52,900 nucleotides of DNA from an uncultured Verrucomicrobia subdivision 3 bacterium (GTDB lineage: Bacteria; Verrucomicrobiota; Verrucomicrobiia; Limisphaerales; UBA11358): positions 1-52,900 of the forward strand of contig CAILMI010000025.1 of assembly GCA_903835255.1 (NCBI GenBank), in the 5' to 3' direction. The notes under the pieces are model-generated. The model ran no database searches and was not told the origin of the DNA. It saw nothing but the letters and a program-made list of their open reading frames with translations. Made by a program: the position numbers and the translations under genes. How positions within the stretch are numbered: position 1 is the stretch's first letter; each line of letters begins with the position of its first letter. Positions 42,270-50,809 of the stretch are shown one piece after another.

Positions 42270-43130
42270 CTACAGGGTTGCATTGTCAATCAGCCGGGTC
42301 TTGCCGAAGAAAACCGCTAGAGCCATCTGGGTGCCGCGCCGCACTGGCGTCACCGGCTGCAGCGTGGCCGGATCAAAGAACGCTATGTAGTCCAGTCGCG
42401 CGAGCGGCGCAGCGGTGATGAATTTTTTCAAATCGGCTTTCAGTCGCGCGGACGGCTGGGGCTTTTTCTTCACCGCCGCCGCCGCCGCCCGCAGGGCATG
42501 GAACAGGATCACCGCCTGCGCCCGCTGTTCGGCATCCAAAAATGTGTTGCGCGAACTCATCGCCAGCCCGTCGCGCTCCCGCCGCGTCGGCGCCACTATC
42601 AGCCGCACCGGAAAATTCAAATCGCGCACCATGCGCGCGAGGACGGCCGCCTGCTGAAAATCCTTCTGGCCGAACACCGCCACGTCCGGCTGAACGATGT
42701 GGAACAGCTTGGCCACGACCGTTGTCACGCCCCGGAAATGCGTGGGGCGCGCCGCGCCCTCCATGACCTGTGACAATTGTTCTTCAACGACGTAGGTGCT
42801 GAAGGCGGCCCCAGCCTTGTCCGGGTACATGGTCTGGTCGTCCGGGGTGAAGACGGCGTCCGCGCCCGCTCCGCGCAGCAGGCTCAGGTCCCGTTTCAAA
42901 TCGCGGGGGTATCGGGATAAATCTTCGGAGGGGGCGAACTGGGTGGGGTTGACATAAATGCTGACCACCACTTTGCCGCGGCTTCCGGCCGCCTGGCGCG
43001 CGCGCTTTACCAAACTTAAATGTCCTTCGTGGAGATACCCCATCGTCGGCACGAATCCGAGGCGACGGCGTTCCTGCCGCCACCGGCCTGCCAGCCGCTG
43101 CATGGTCGCGATGGAGGAAACGATTTGCAT
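42270..43130 (-). CDS. panC: Pantothenate synthetase
   Basis: 286 residues from [20 protein letters not shown], the normal PanC start; the longer frame upstream runs into the tRNA region and is not used. [20 protein letters not shown] contains the HIGH-like [44 protein letters not shown] and [15 protein letters not shown] are the standard ATP- and pantoate-binding blocks. It joins pantoate and beta-alanine with ATP. It is 68 bases upstream of nadB on the same strand, so the two may be co-transcribed. Confidence 0.95.
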   Translation of the reverse strand: MQIVSSIATMQRLAGRWRQERRRLGFVPTMGYLHEGHLSLVKRARQAAGSRGKVVVSIYVNPTQFAPSEDLSRYPRDLKRDLSLLRGAGADAVFTPDDQTMYPDKAGAAFSTYVVEEQLSQVMEGAARPTHFRGVTTVVAKLFHIVQPDVAVFGQKDFQQAAVLARMVRDLNFPVRLIVAPTRRERDGLAMSSRNTFLDAEQRAQAVILFHALRAAAAAVKKKPQPSARLKADLKKFITAAPLARLDYIAFFDPATLQPVTPVRRGTQMALAVFFGKTRLIDNATL

Positions 43131-43283
43131 GGCGGGAAGTCTGCCGTGAACCCCCCTCCATCTCAAACCATTTATCCCGAACTCCCCGGCGGGCGCAGCG
43201 GGAAAGGGGATCAGGGTCCGGGTTGGATTGGATGTCATCCGATTGACAAGGGCGTGGCGGGCGATAATATAGGCGGCACCGTG

Positions 43284-43357
43284 GCGGGTGTAGTTCAATG
43301 GTAGAACGGCAGTTTTCCAAACTGCTCACGAGGGTTCGATTCCCTCCACCCGCTCCA
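43284..43357 (+). tRNA. tRNA-Gly(UCC), CCA encoded; integration site
   Basis: Acceptor GCGGGTG/CACCCGC, D-arm GTTC...GAAC, anticodon stem GCAGT/ACTGC with loop TTTCCAA (anticodon TCC), T-arm GAGGG-TTCGATT-CCCTC, discriminator T, CCA at 43355-43357. The last 30 bases are repeated at 45774-45803, so the gene has served as the attachment site of the element that follows. Confidence 0.96.
43328..43357 (+). repeat. Attachment repeat, left (tRNA 3' end)
   Basis: ACGAGGGTTCGATTCCCTCC then ACCCGCTCCA, the T-arm and acceptor end of tRNA-Gly(UCC). It matches 45774-45803 at 28 of 30 positions. Confidence 0.85.
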
Positions 43358-43400
43358 TTTAATATCAAGCGCTTACGGAGCAGTGCAGTAAAAGTGCATT

Positions 43401-43441
43401 AAATTACCCAACAAAATAATTTGTGTTTTGTTGGGTAATTT
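43401..43441. repeat. Perfect hairpin, 16-bp arms
   Basis: AAATTACCCAACAAAA (43401-43416) and TTTTGTTGGGTAATTT (43426-43441) are exact reverse complements around a 9-base loop, 44 bases beyond the tRNA. It could end tRNA transcription (T-rich arm), or be the recombination or regulatory site of the element. Confidence 0.85.
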
Positions 43442-43504
43442 CCATTTGAAATGCCGTGCGGAATCGGAATCGTCCGCGGAAGTTTTCCGGGAGCCTGAAA
43501 AAAA

Positions 43505-43843
43505 TCAGGCATCGAGCAGAATCCGCGCGGCGCGCGGAGGGAAGGTTGCAGCAGCGGCAACGGTCTCACCGTTGCGTTGCGGAAGGGAGGGATTCTTAAA
43601 TCCATTTTGACCGGCACGCCATTGGACAAAATCCTGCCAGAAGATGACGCCACGAAAGACCGGAAACCTGACAAGGTGAAACCAGTCACGCGCCGTTGAG
43701 TAAGATACGCCGGCACAGACGGCAAATTCTTTGGCGTTTAAGGCTTGATCCAAGCGGCGTTTTTCCAAGACCGCCTCAAGCGTGATCCCTTGCAATTGTT
43801 TGTCCTCGGTATGGCGCGATTTCATAATTTGTCTTTCTGCCAT
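43505..43843 (-). CDS. Excisionase-like helix-turn-helix protein
   Basis: About 112 residues from MAERQIMKSRHTEDKQLQGI. The middle, ALNAKEFAVCAGVSYSTARD then WFHLVRFPVFRGVIFWQDFV, is a winged HTH of the excisionase/MerR-like (HTH_17) type: L-x-x-x-E-x-A-x-x-x-GVS-x-S-TA-x-x-W...P-x-x-x-G-x-I-x-W-x-D-F. Such proteins direct excision or regulate element genes. Its presence inside a tRNA-integrated element fits. The C-terminal tail is alanine- and proline-rich. Confidence 0.7.
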   Translation of the reverse strand: MAERQIMKSRHTEDKQLQGITLEAVLEKRRLDQALNAKEFAVCAGVSYSTARDWFHLVRFPVFRGVIFWQDFVQWRAGQNGFKNPSLPQRNGETVAAAATFPPRAARILLDA

Positions 43844-44493
43844 ACCAGTCTCGCACCACACCCGAAACCGAACTGGCGATTTGCATCATCCCGAATTTTG
43901 CTGCTGGTGTGGTTGTCGTTGGAAATAGCCGCAGAACGCCCCCGCTTTGTTCGCTTGAAGATTTTTACCTCTAGGTGGTGAAGTCCCATGCTCGTTTACC
44001 AATCGCAGCTTAAAACTCTATTACGAACAGTATATCAAAAAACGCGGGTCATGTCTCGTTGATATTGGCTCTGACAGCCATTTTTAGGCTGTTTGTCCGT
44101 TGCCGTCCGCGAACTGAAAGTGAGCAGGGCAGCAAGCGCGACGGCCTTGAGCGAGGCCGGAGCGAAAAAAGCCTGAATGGCGAGGTTATACATTGCTTCG
44201 CAAAGTCACCTCGCTAGGGACTCCAAATCCGTCCCTAGACCCCGCTTTTATCGCCTACGCACCAATGCTCCGGCAGGGGCTTTCTGCCCTGTAACCCCGA
44301 CAGAAGGGCGTGCCGCCCTTGTGGAACCCTGCCCAAAGGTTGTGCCCACCTTGGAACCGGCCTTGAGGGTCGTGCCGCCCCTTAAAACCCCCGCCCTGCG
44401 CTCGTGCCATCCGACCGGCGGCGCAGCGAGCTAGAGGCTCGCCGCCTGCGCCGCCTCATTTTACCTCGTTGCCCCACCGCTAATAAGAAATTC
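43844..44493. other. Non-coding part of the element with an oriT-like hairpin region
   Basis: About 650 bases with no convincing gene. At 44180-44214, GCGAGGT pairs with ACCTCGC. Immediately after, CTAGGGAC (44214-44221) pairs with GTCCCTAG (44231-44238), followed by ACCCCGC. Nested short hairpins followed by a GC-rich run are the layout of a mobilisation origin (oriT), but no relaxase is present and no nic motif was confirmed. The open frame at 44177-44434 has biased Pro/Ala/Arg composition and is not accepted as a gene. Confidence 0.4.
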
Positions 44494-44547
44494 TGCTATT
44501 TTCGTTTTTTGCCATTTACGATAATAGAGAATCGTGCTATTTTCGTT
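44494..44547. promoter_or_regulatory. Repeated operator-like motif before fic
   Basis: TGCTATTTTCGTT occurs at 44494-44506 and again at 44535-44547, and ACGATAATAG at 44518-44527 is an inverted near copy (9 of 10). Three copies of CTATT-W-TCGT lie within the 60 bases before the fic start codon. The Fic protein has a C-terminal winged-HTH-like domain, so autoregulation is a reasonable guess. Confidence 0.55.
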
Positions 44548-44554
44548 ATCTGTA

Positions 44555-45694
44555 ATGGCTAAAGCAACCAACATTCCGGGGAAAAAGGTGCCGCAAGGCA
44601 AGTATTCGGCCTTTGTTCCCGCTCCCTTGCCGCCCACGCTCGATTGGACGCCCCGGCTTATCGGCCTGCTTTCTGATGCAGACAGGCTGATTGGCAAGCT
44701 GGCAGGTGAAGGCGGGCGGTTGCCTAATCCCCATGTCCTGATGCGCCCCTTTACCCGCCGCGAAGCCGTCCTATCCAGCAAGATTGAAGGCACTCAGGCA
44801 ACGCTAGGCGAATTACTAGCCGCCGAAGCCGGTATTGCCGTGGAACGCAGTCCCGATGATATGCGCGAGGTAGGCAATTATGTGGTGGCACTGGAGCACG
44901 GCATGGCACGGCTTAAACAACTGCCCATTTGCGTTCGCCTCATCAAAGAATTACACGAAAAACTTATGACCGACGTGCGGGGACACCACGCCAGCCGAGG
45001 GGAGTTCCGAAAAATTCAGAACTGGATCGGCAAGCCGGGTTCTACCATCGAAACGGCGTCTTTTGTTCCGCCCCCGCCGGATGAAGTGGAACCATGCCTT
45101 GCCGCATGGGAAAAATTCCTAAACGAGTCCGACTTGCCGCCCTTGATTACCATCGCCCTGGCACACTACCAATTTGAAGCCATCCATCCGTTTCTGGATG
45201 GAAACGGGCGGGTTGGACGCCTGCTAATTACGATGTTCCTGATTGAGAGGAAAATTCTGCCAGCCCCGTTGCTTTACCTATCCGCCTTTTTCGAGGCGTC
45301 GCGCCGCGATTATTACGACAGTTTGCGCGGAGTCAGCGAGCGCGGGGAATGGCAAGATTGGATCGAATATTTTTTATTAGGCGTGGCGCGTATGTCGGAA
45401 GATGCGGTAAATCGTGCGGGCAGGATTAACGCGAAGCTGGCGGAATGGCAAAAAACAATCGCGGGCGAATCCACAAAGACCCCCCTGCGGGTGGTCGAAT
45501 TGCTCGCAGCGAATCCATTCATCACCGCCAAGGGCAGTGTTGAGAAGCTTGGCATCGCCTTCACCACGGCACAACGCGCCATTGAACGATTGGAACGGCT
45601 CGGCATCGTGCAGCAGGCAGGAACGGCGAAACGCGACCGCGTTTATTGTGCGAAAGCATTGCTCGACATCTTAGAAGAACCGGCGCAGTTATAG
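44555..45694 (+). CDS. Fic family protein (AMPylase-type) with C-terminal HTH
   Basis: 379 residues from MAKATNIPGKKVPQGKYSAF. N-terminal SSKIEGTQA (near 74-82) is the inhibitory (S/T)xxxE(G/N) helix, making this a self-inhibited class II Fic. The active site is HPFLDGNGRVGRLL (His211), complete and canonical. The C-terminal part LLAANPFITAKGSVEKLGIA then FTTAQRAIERLERLGIV is a winged-HTH-like domain common in this subgroup. Fic enzymes transfer AMP to hydroxyl side chains of target proteins; this subgroup often acts in toxin-like or regulatory roles. It is the only cargo gene of the tRNA-integrated element. A GTG 21 bases upstream is an alternative start. Confidence 0.93.
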   Translation: MAKATNIPGKKVPQGKYSAFVPAPLPPTLDWTPRLIGLLSDADRLIGKLAGEGGRLPNPHVLMRPFTRREAVLSSKIEGTQATLGELLAAEAGIAVERSPDDMREVGNYVVALEHGMARLKQLPICVRLIKELHEKLMTDVRGHHASRGEFRKIQNWIGKPGSTIETASFVPPPPDEVEPCLAAWEKFLNESDLPPLITIALAHYQFEAIHPFLDGNGRVGRLLITMFLIERKILPAPLLYLSAFFEASRRDYYDSLRGVSERGEWQDWIEYFLLGVARMSEDAVNRAGRINAKLAEWQKTIAGESTKTPLRVVELLAANPFITAKGSVEKLGIAFTTAQRAIERLERLGIVQQAGTAKRDRVYCAKALLDILEEPAQL

Positions 45695-45773
45695 AAAATT
45701 GAGCTATGAAATTTGAATTAAACCTACGCAAAAGGAATATTACAAAAGAGGAGCTTATACCACTACACCAGTA

Positions 45774-45803
45774 ACGAGAGTTCGATTCCCTTCACCCGCT
45801 CCA
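45774..45803 (+). repeat. Attachment repeat, right (tRNA 3'-end copy)
   Basis: ACGAGAGTTCGATTCCCTTC then ACCCGCTCCA, 28 of 30 identical to the 3' end of tRNA-Gly(UCC) at 43328-43357. The sequence before it does not fold into a tRNA, so it is not a second tRNA gene but the right boundary of the integrated element. Confidence 0.85.
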
Positions 45804-46139
45804 ACTTCTTTAAAGTTATTATCGGTATGGCATCAGACATTTTTCAGCTTTCTCAATTTGGTCAGTGTTAAAACACCCCTCCATTTTAATGGTGTTCAGG
45901 GTAGCTGCTTACCCATTTCCGTTGGTGATTTGATTCATATCCAGATGCGCACGCACAATCCCACCCCATTCAACCGGTAGCCCGGTGATGCCGGCACGCA
46001 AGACCGGCCTGCGGTTTTAAATCTGAGAAGACTTTTCGCGAGTTGGCCGCCTTGGCCATGCGCCCAGAATGAATGCGTCACCGCAGGTCCGATACGGCGG
46101 GCTGATGATGAAATTTGGAGGACAAGTCCAGCAACGCCA
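45804..46139. other. Intergenic, no gene recognised
   Basis: 336 bases between the element end and the secreted protein gene. Short open frames on both strands lack start signals and protein-like composition. AACACC (45872-45877) and GGTGTT (45891-45896) could form a small hairpin. I see nothing else. Confidence 0.4.
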
Positions 46140-47057
46140 CTACAGAACTTTTGCCTTCCGCTGGTCAATCATGATCAGCTGCCCGGGAATGTAGGTTCCG
46201 TCGTTGGGGTTGCCGTAGATGCCGAATTGGGGATCTGTGGGCCCGTAGCCGGCGTAGATATCGTTTATCCAACCGACCGAAGCCGTCACCTCCGCGTCCG
46301 TTGCCCCCGGCCAGATCTGAATGCCCACGAACTGATCTGGATGTAGCCGCTTCAATAGCTTGGCGGTACTAAGAGCCCGGCCATTCGAAACGCCGAAGCC
46401 CGAACCGGCAATCTGATAGTCCGGGATTCCCAAGCCGTCGAGCTTTGCAAGCGATGGTGCAAATGTGTCTTGCTTCGCCGCGCCGTTAAGCATCACGACG
46501 CCTAACAGGTTAGCGGCGGCGCCGTTGTCGACGGTGTAACCTCCCACCGAGGTGGCGAAGCCACCTCCTTTCCCAATCCCGACAAGCAGGAAATTCTGCG
46601 GCAGCGGGCCCTGATAGCCTGCGGCGGCAGCGCTGCTATTCAGCGCCAAGCGGTCCCCAAGAAATAGTTCAGCAACCGCCTTTGCCAGCGTGTCACCGTC
46701 CACGGAGGGACTCGGTTTATCCAATCGGCGGAATTTTGGCGCCACCACGATGCTCTGGGTCTGCTGCGCGATCTCGGTGGCGAGTCTAGCGAACCACACT
46801 GCGTTCTCAACGCCATCCCGCTGCAACCAGATAACGCCGGCAGGGACATCGTATGACAGGGTCGGGAAATACCAATCCGCGGTGACCAGGGCATCCTGCG
46901 CGAGGACCAACGCCTTCAGCTCAACGTCACCGGCCGTGCTGTAGATGCCGGCGCGGGACGTGTTTGTTGGCAAGATGAACGCTGCCAATAGCGATGCGAT
47001 GAGAAGGGAGGCTGCATGGTTCGTCCATGACGGGGAGAGTTTCAAATAGGTTTTCAT
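46140..47057 (-). CDS. Exported protein, possibly alpha/beta-hydrolase-like
   Basis: 305 residues with an N-terminal signal segment (HAASLLIASLLAAFILPTNT). The mature part has alternating strands and helices: DVPAGVIWLQRDGVENAVWF, SIVVAPKFRRLDKP, FLLVGIGKGGGFATSVGGYT (a G-x-G-x-G turn where a hydrolase would have G-x-S-x-G, here with no Ser), and LLGVVMLNGAAKQD. This resembles an alpha/beta hydrolase fold that lacks the nucleophile, so it may be a binding protein. The family is not recognised. Confidence 0.6.
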   Translation of the reverse strand: MKTYLKLSPSWTNHAASLLIASLLAAFILPTNTSRAGIYSTAGDVELKALVLAQDALVTADWYFPTLSYDVPAGVIWLQRDGVENAVWFARLATEIAQQTQSIVVAPKFRRLDKPSPSVDGDTLAKAVAELFLGDRLALNSSAAAAGYQGPLPQNFLLVGIGKGGGFATSVGGYTVDNGAAANLLGVVMLNGAAKQDTFAPSLAKLDGLGIPDYQIAGSGFGVSNGRALSTAKLLKRLHPDQFVGIQIWPGATDAEVTASVGWINDIYAGYGPTDPQFGIYGNPNDGTYIPGQLIMIDQRKAKVL

Positions 47058-47400
47058 TTTTACGTCCAGTGTGAACTATTTTTTGTGATTTTCTGCCTAC
47101 TCTGCCGACTTACAAGTCTAATTTTCCGTCCATTTCAGGTCTTACTGTTGCGTAGGCCACTCCACCGTGGCCACTCCAAGACGGGCGCGATTCCAACTCT
47201 TGGCTTGATACAAAAAGCTGGTATGCCAGACAATTGGGAAGTTTGTTGGACGTCTCGCCAGGATCAGACGTTCCTTAAGTTCTGTTGGCTATGCTGGTCA
47301 TTAGGGTCGCGCTTTTGAACCTCTTCCCCCGTTTCGATCCGCGCGGTTGCTCCACCCGGCAAAAAATGTCATCTTCTCCCCATTGGCCGCGGCATCTGAA
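47058..47400. other. Intergenic, no gene recognised
   Basis: 343 bases between two divergent genes, so it should hold both promoters. GGCCACTCCA occurs twice (about 47155 and 47170). No clear promoter, hairpin or small gene could be named. Confidence 0.4.
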
Positions 47401-47904
47401 ATGAGCATCCACTGGAAAGGTATTTGGGAGCACGTTACCCGTGAATTTCGGTGCGACCGAGATTCTATTCACGGGCCGTCCCATTGGAGGCGTGTTGAGC
47501 GCAACGGCATGCTGGTCGCCACGCGGAGCGGAGCCGTCCAAGAGGTCGTGCGCTTGTTTGCCGTGTTCCATGATTCCCGCCGAGAGCATGACGGTTGGGA
47601 TGATGCCCACGGGGCGCAGGGGGCGGCCTATGCCGCGAAGCTGCGAGGGGTGCTTTTTGACATCAGCGACGAGCATTTTGAGCTGTTGCACGAGGCTTGC
47701 ACCTGGCACACGCACGGCCGGCTGAGCGCCGAGCCGACCATCGGGACATGCTGGGATGCGGACCGGCTGGACCTCGGGCGGGTGGGCATTCAGCCGGAGG
47801 CGGATTACATGAGCACTGAATTCGGGCGAGAGATTGCAGCCTATGACACCGTCCCCAATTACCTTGAGCGCTCCGGTTTGAAATTGCCCGAGCCCCTTTA
47901 TTGA
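47401..47904 (+). CDS. HD-domain-like phosphohydrolase
   Basis: 167 residues from MSIHWKGIWEHVTREFRCDR. IHGPSHWRRVERNG gives the first His pair (H-G-x-x-H-W-x-x-V), LFAVFHDSRREHDGWDDAHG the His-Asp motif and following His, and HTHGRLSAEPTIGTCWDADR the later His and Asp, together the metal ligands of HD-type phosphohydrolases. The substrate is unknown. An upstream GTG/ATG extension adds no conserved sequence. It stands alone between a secreted protein gene and the polyamine transporter. Confidence 0.75.
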   Translation: MSIHWKGIWEHVTREFRCDRDSIHGPSHWRRVERNGMLVATRSGAVQEVVRLFAVFHDSRREHDGWDDAHGAQGAAYAAKLRGVLFDISDEHFELLHEACTWHTHGRLSAEPTIGTCWDADRLDLGRVGIQPEADYMSTEFGREIAAYDTVPNYLERSGLKLPEPLY

Positions 47905-48039
47905 TTTGAGCGACCCGCTGGAATGCGCGTCTCAAACCCTTGTTGCCCGTCGCATGGCTAGAGCGCAGGGAACGATTCATTTCGTTCGCTTCCTGCTCCA
48001 CGAGGTTTTTTGCCTAGGTATCCAGTCTGGATCAGGTTT

Positions 48040-49098
48040 TCAGCGCGTCTTGATCTGCGTCCAGACTTCATCGTATAGCCGCAGTTTGAATCCGAGGTCG
48101 TTGAGAAACTCCAGACGGTCCGTCACCTCCGGCAAGGGATAAATAGCATGGTTTTCTAAGTCCAATGGCTTGATAAAAGCCCGCGCGGCCTGGTTAGGGG
48201 TGGCGAATTGCGTGTAGGCGGAGAGCTGGGCGCCAATCCGGGCATCCAGGATGAAGTTGAGAAATTTTTCGGCGAGGTCGCGGTGGGGGGCTTTCGCCAG
48301 CACGGCCAGATTATCGACCCAGATGACGCTGCCCTCCTTGGGAATAATGTAGGTGGTGTTCGTATCATCAACCATCGCGCGGACGCCCTCGCCGCTATAA
48401 ACGATGCCGACCTGCGCCGTCTTCGCCAGAATTTTATTCTTCACGCCGACGCTGCCGTCGAATCCAACCGAACGGCTCTTGGCGGCGATGCACAAATCGC
48501 GCGCGGCTTTTAATTCACTTGGAATAATCGAATTGACGCTGTGGCCTTGATATTTCAGCGCCGCGCCCACCTGATCGCGGACGGAGTCAATCAGCATGAA
48601 GGACCCAGCTGATTTGGCAGGATCAAAAATGCAGGCCCACGAATCGGGCAGCGGTTGGCCGGCCGTTTTCCGGGCCAGCAGGCCCACAGTGCCCCATTGA
48701 TACGCGACGGTGAAGCGGTTTTTAGAGTCGTAGGCGGGACTGACAAATTTTTCACCAAGATTTTTCAGGTTCGGAATATTTTCGTGCCGGAGCGGGGCGA
48801 GAAGATTTTGTTTCATCATCACCGGCACCAGGTTGTCGCTTGGCACCACCACGTCATAAAGGCCCGCGCCGCCGCCCTGGATCTTGGCAAGCATGCTGTC
48901 CACGTCTTCGTAAAGATCGATGTTGACCTTGCAGTCGAACTGTTTTTCAAAGGCCGATACAATCTGGGGGTCGATGTATTCCGACCAGATAAAAAGGTTG
49001 AGCGTGCTTTTCTCCGCCTGTGCCGCGCCGGCAAAAAGAAAGGCGCTGAAAACAACCGCGCAAAAGTGCCGATTCAATAGAGGAGTGTTTATTTTCAT
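48040..49098 (-). CDS. potD: Spermidine/putrescine-binding protein
   Basis: 352 residues. Signal peptide ending AGAAQA, then STLNLFIWSEYIDPQIVSAF, YDVVVPSDNLVPVMMKQNLL, FTVAYQWGTVGLLARK and IPKEGSVIWVDNLAVLAKAP, which match PotD/PotF polyamine-binding proteins. It captures polyamines in the periplasm for PotABC. It is the last gene of the four-gene operon, and its start overlaps the potC end by 4 bases. Confidence 0.93.
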   Translation of the reverse strand: MKINTPLLNRHFCAVVFSAFLFAGAAQAEKSTLNLFIWSEYIDPQIVSAFEKQFDCKVNIDLYEDVDSMLAKIQGGGAGLYDVVVPSDNLVPVMMKQNLLAPLRHENIPNLKNLGEKFVSPAYDSKNRFTVAYQWGTVGLLARKTAGQPLPDSWACIFDPAKSAGSFMLIDSVRDQVGAALKYQGHSVNSIIPSELKAARDLCIAAKSRSVGFDGSVGVKNKILAKTAQVGIVYSGEGVRAMVDDTNTTYIIPKEGSVIWVDNLAVLAKAPHRDLAEKFLNFILDARIGAQLSAYTQFATPNQAARAFIKPLDLENHAIYPLPEVTDRLEFLNDLGFKLRLYDEVWTQIKTR

Positions 49099-49901
49099 TT
49101 TTTGGGGTGAGGATCTTGTTTGTTTTTTTGCAGCCAGGTCAGGGAAACCGTGGCCAGCACGGAAATAAGGATGATGAGCGTGGCCAGCGCATTGATGTCC
49201 GGAGTCAACCCGCGCTTGACCGAAGAATAAATTAAAATCGGGAGGGTGGTCGAGCCGGGGCCGCTGGTGAAAAAACTGACGATGAAATCATCCAGGCTCA
49301 GCGTGAATGCCAGCATCGCGCCCGCCAAAACGCCCGGCAGCATCAGCGGCAGAGTCACGTGAAGAAAGGTCTTCCACTCGCCCGCGCCGAGGTCGCGCGC
49401 CGCCTCCTCCAGTGCGGGATCTAACCCCGCCAGCCGCGCGCGCACAACGATGGCTACGAAGGAAATCTGGAAGGTGACATGCCCCAAAATCATCGTGGTC
49501 ATGCCCAGTTCCAGCGCCGGAATGAAGCTCCCCACCAGCGAATAGAAGAGCAACAGCGAGGTCGCGAGGACGATGTCTGGAACAAAAACCGGCACATAGA
49601 GCACGCGGTCAAAAATTTTCCGTCCGGGAAAATCAAAGCGCGTTAACCCGAATGCCAGCAGGGAGCCGAGCAGCGTGGCAATCCCGGTGCTGACCAATGC
49701 CAGCAGCAGTGTGTTTTTAGTTGCGGATAGGGCCGCCGAATCGTGGAGCAGCGCGCCATACCATTTGGTGGTGAAGCCCTCCCAGACCGTGCCGAACCGC
49801 GCCGCGTTGAACGAAAAGACAATGATCACCACGATCGGGGCGTAGAGGAAAATATAAAGCCCCGCTGCGATGGCGGAAAGGAACCAGCCCGGTCGCCTCA
49901 T
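49095..49901 (-). CDS. potC: Polyamine ABC transporter permease
   Basis: 268 residues with six membrane segments (LYIFLYAPIVVIIVFSFNAA at the start) and the EAA loop EEAARDLGAGEWKTFLHVTL-PLMLPG that docks on PotA. FTLSLDDFIVSFFTSGPG is typical of PotC. It overlaps potB and potD by 4 bases each. Confidence 0.94.
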   Translation of the reverse strand: MRRPGWFLSAIAAGLYIFLYAPIVVIIVFSFNAARFGTVWEGFTTKWYGALLHDSAALSATKNTLLLALVSTGIATLLGSLLAFGLTRFDFPGRKIFDRVLYVPVFVPDIVLATSLLLFYSLVGSFIPALELGMTTMILGHVTFQISFVAIVVRARLAGLDPALEEAARDLGAGEWKTFLHVTLPLMLPGVLAGAMLAFTLSLDDFIVSFFTSGPGSTTLPILIYSSVKRGLTPDINALATLIILISVLATVSLTWLQKNKQDPHPKK

Positions 49902-50809
49902 GGCAGCACCTCATGCTTTGATCCTTTGCGCTGAAAAATTGCCAGGCCCACGAGCACGAGCAGCAGTGCCACGGCGGCAATGGCGGAGCCAAACGGCCAA
50001 TCGCGGCTTGATGCAAATTGCTGCTGGATGACATTGCCCAGCATGGCCGTCTTGGCGCCCCCCAGCAGGTCGGGAATCACAAATTGGCCGGTGGCCGGCA
50101 GGAAAACCAGGATGAACCCCGCGCCCAGTCCCGGCCAGATTTGCGGCAGCAACGCGTGACGAAACACGCGCCACCGATCCGCGCCCAAGTCCGCCGCCGC
50201 TTCCGCGAGCGTCCAGTCCATCTTCTCCACGCTGGCATAGAGCGGCAGCACCATGAAGGGCAGAAAGTCGCACACCATGCCGGTCAGCACCGCAAGCGTC
50301 CCTGGATACAAGGCTTCGCCGGCTGTGCCGATACCCAAACTGTGAGCCGCAACCGTCAGCCATCTGTTGGGTGAAAACAAGATCTGCCACGCATAGGTGC
50401 GGATCAGCAAGTTGGTCCAGAACGGAATGACCACGAGCGTTAACGCCGCTCCCTTATATTTTTCCGAAAGGCGGGCGATGAAGAAGGCCAGCGGCAGAGC
50501 CGCTGCCAGACACAGCACGGCCGTCGCCATTCCGAGCGCGAGACTGCGCCCGAGCACCACCGGGTAAAGCGAATCAAATCCGAGTTCTCCAAAACCCGCC
50601 AGCCGCTTGTAACTATCAAAAGTAAACGGCAGTTCCACCCCGCCGTACTCGCCGCGCGTTAGGAAACTGATCGCGAGGATGGCCGCAAGCGGCAGCGCAA
50701 GAAAAATTCCCAGCCACAGCGCGGCAGGCCCGCTTGTAATGCCTGCCCGGCTCCAGCGCCCGGCGCGCGTGAGTTGCTGCCCCAAATGCATCTGGCGCTT
50801 CTCAGGCAT
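49898..50809 (-). CDS. potB: Polyamine ABC transporter permease
   Basis: 303 residues, six membrane segments. VIPFWTNLLIRTYAWQILFS is a PotB signature, and the EAA loop is EAAADLGADRWRVFRHALLP-QIWPG. FLPATGQFVIPDLLGGAKTA matches the family C-terminal half. Overlaps potA by 8 bases and potC by 4. Confidence 0.94.
   Translation of the reverse strand: MPEKRQMHLGQQLTRAGRWSRAGITSGPAALWLGIFLALPLAAILAISFLTRGEYGGVELPFTFDSYKRLAGFGELGFDSLYPVVLGRSLALGMATAVLCLAAALPLAFFIARLSEKYKGAALTLVVIPFWTNLLIRTYAWQILFSPNRWLTVAAHSLGIGTAGEALYPGTLAVLTGMVCDFLPFMVLPLYASVEKMDWTLAEAAADLGADRWRVFRHALLPQIWPGLGAGFILVFLPATGQFVIPDLLGGAKTAMLGNVIQQQFASSRDWPFGSAIAAVALLLVLVGLAIFQRKGSKHEVLP

Larger units (their letters stand above)
43358..45803. 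mobile_element. 2.4-kb element integrated at tRNA-Gly(UCC), carrying Fic
   Basis: Bounded by a 30-bp direct repeat of the tRNA 3' end. Contents: a perfect 16-bp-arm hairpin, an excisionase-like HTH gene on the minus strand, a 700-base non-coding stretch with nested hairpins, and a Fic gene. No integrase or replication gene is present, so it is a decayed or satellite element that depended on enzymes supplied from elsewhere. The two mismatches between the repeats suggest insertion was not recent. Confidence 0.75.

Noticed and set aside
44177-44434. 85-codon open frame upstream of fic
   Set aside because: Composition is Pro/Ala/Arg-biased without hydrophobic core pattern or ribosome binding site, and it runs through the nested hairpins. 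It is better read as non-coding element DNA.
45752-45803. Possible second tRNA gene ending at 45803
   Set aside because: The last 30 bases match the T-arm and acceptor end of tRNA-Gly(UCC), but no 5' acceptor strand, D-arm or anticodon stem precedes them. It is an attachment-site copy, not a tRNA.
45935-46168. 77-codon minus-strand frame after the Fic element
   Set aside because: No start signal, no family pattern, and it overlaps the stop region of the next gene.
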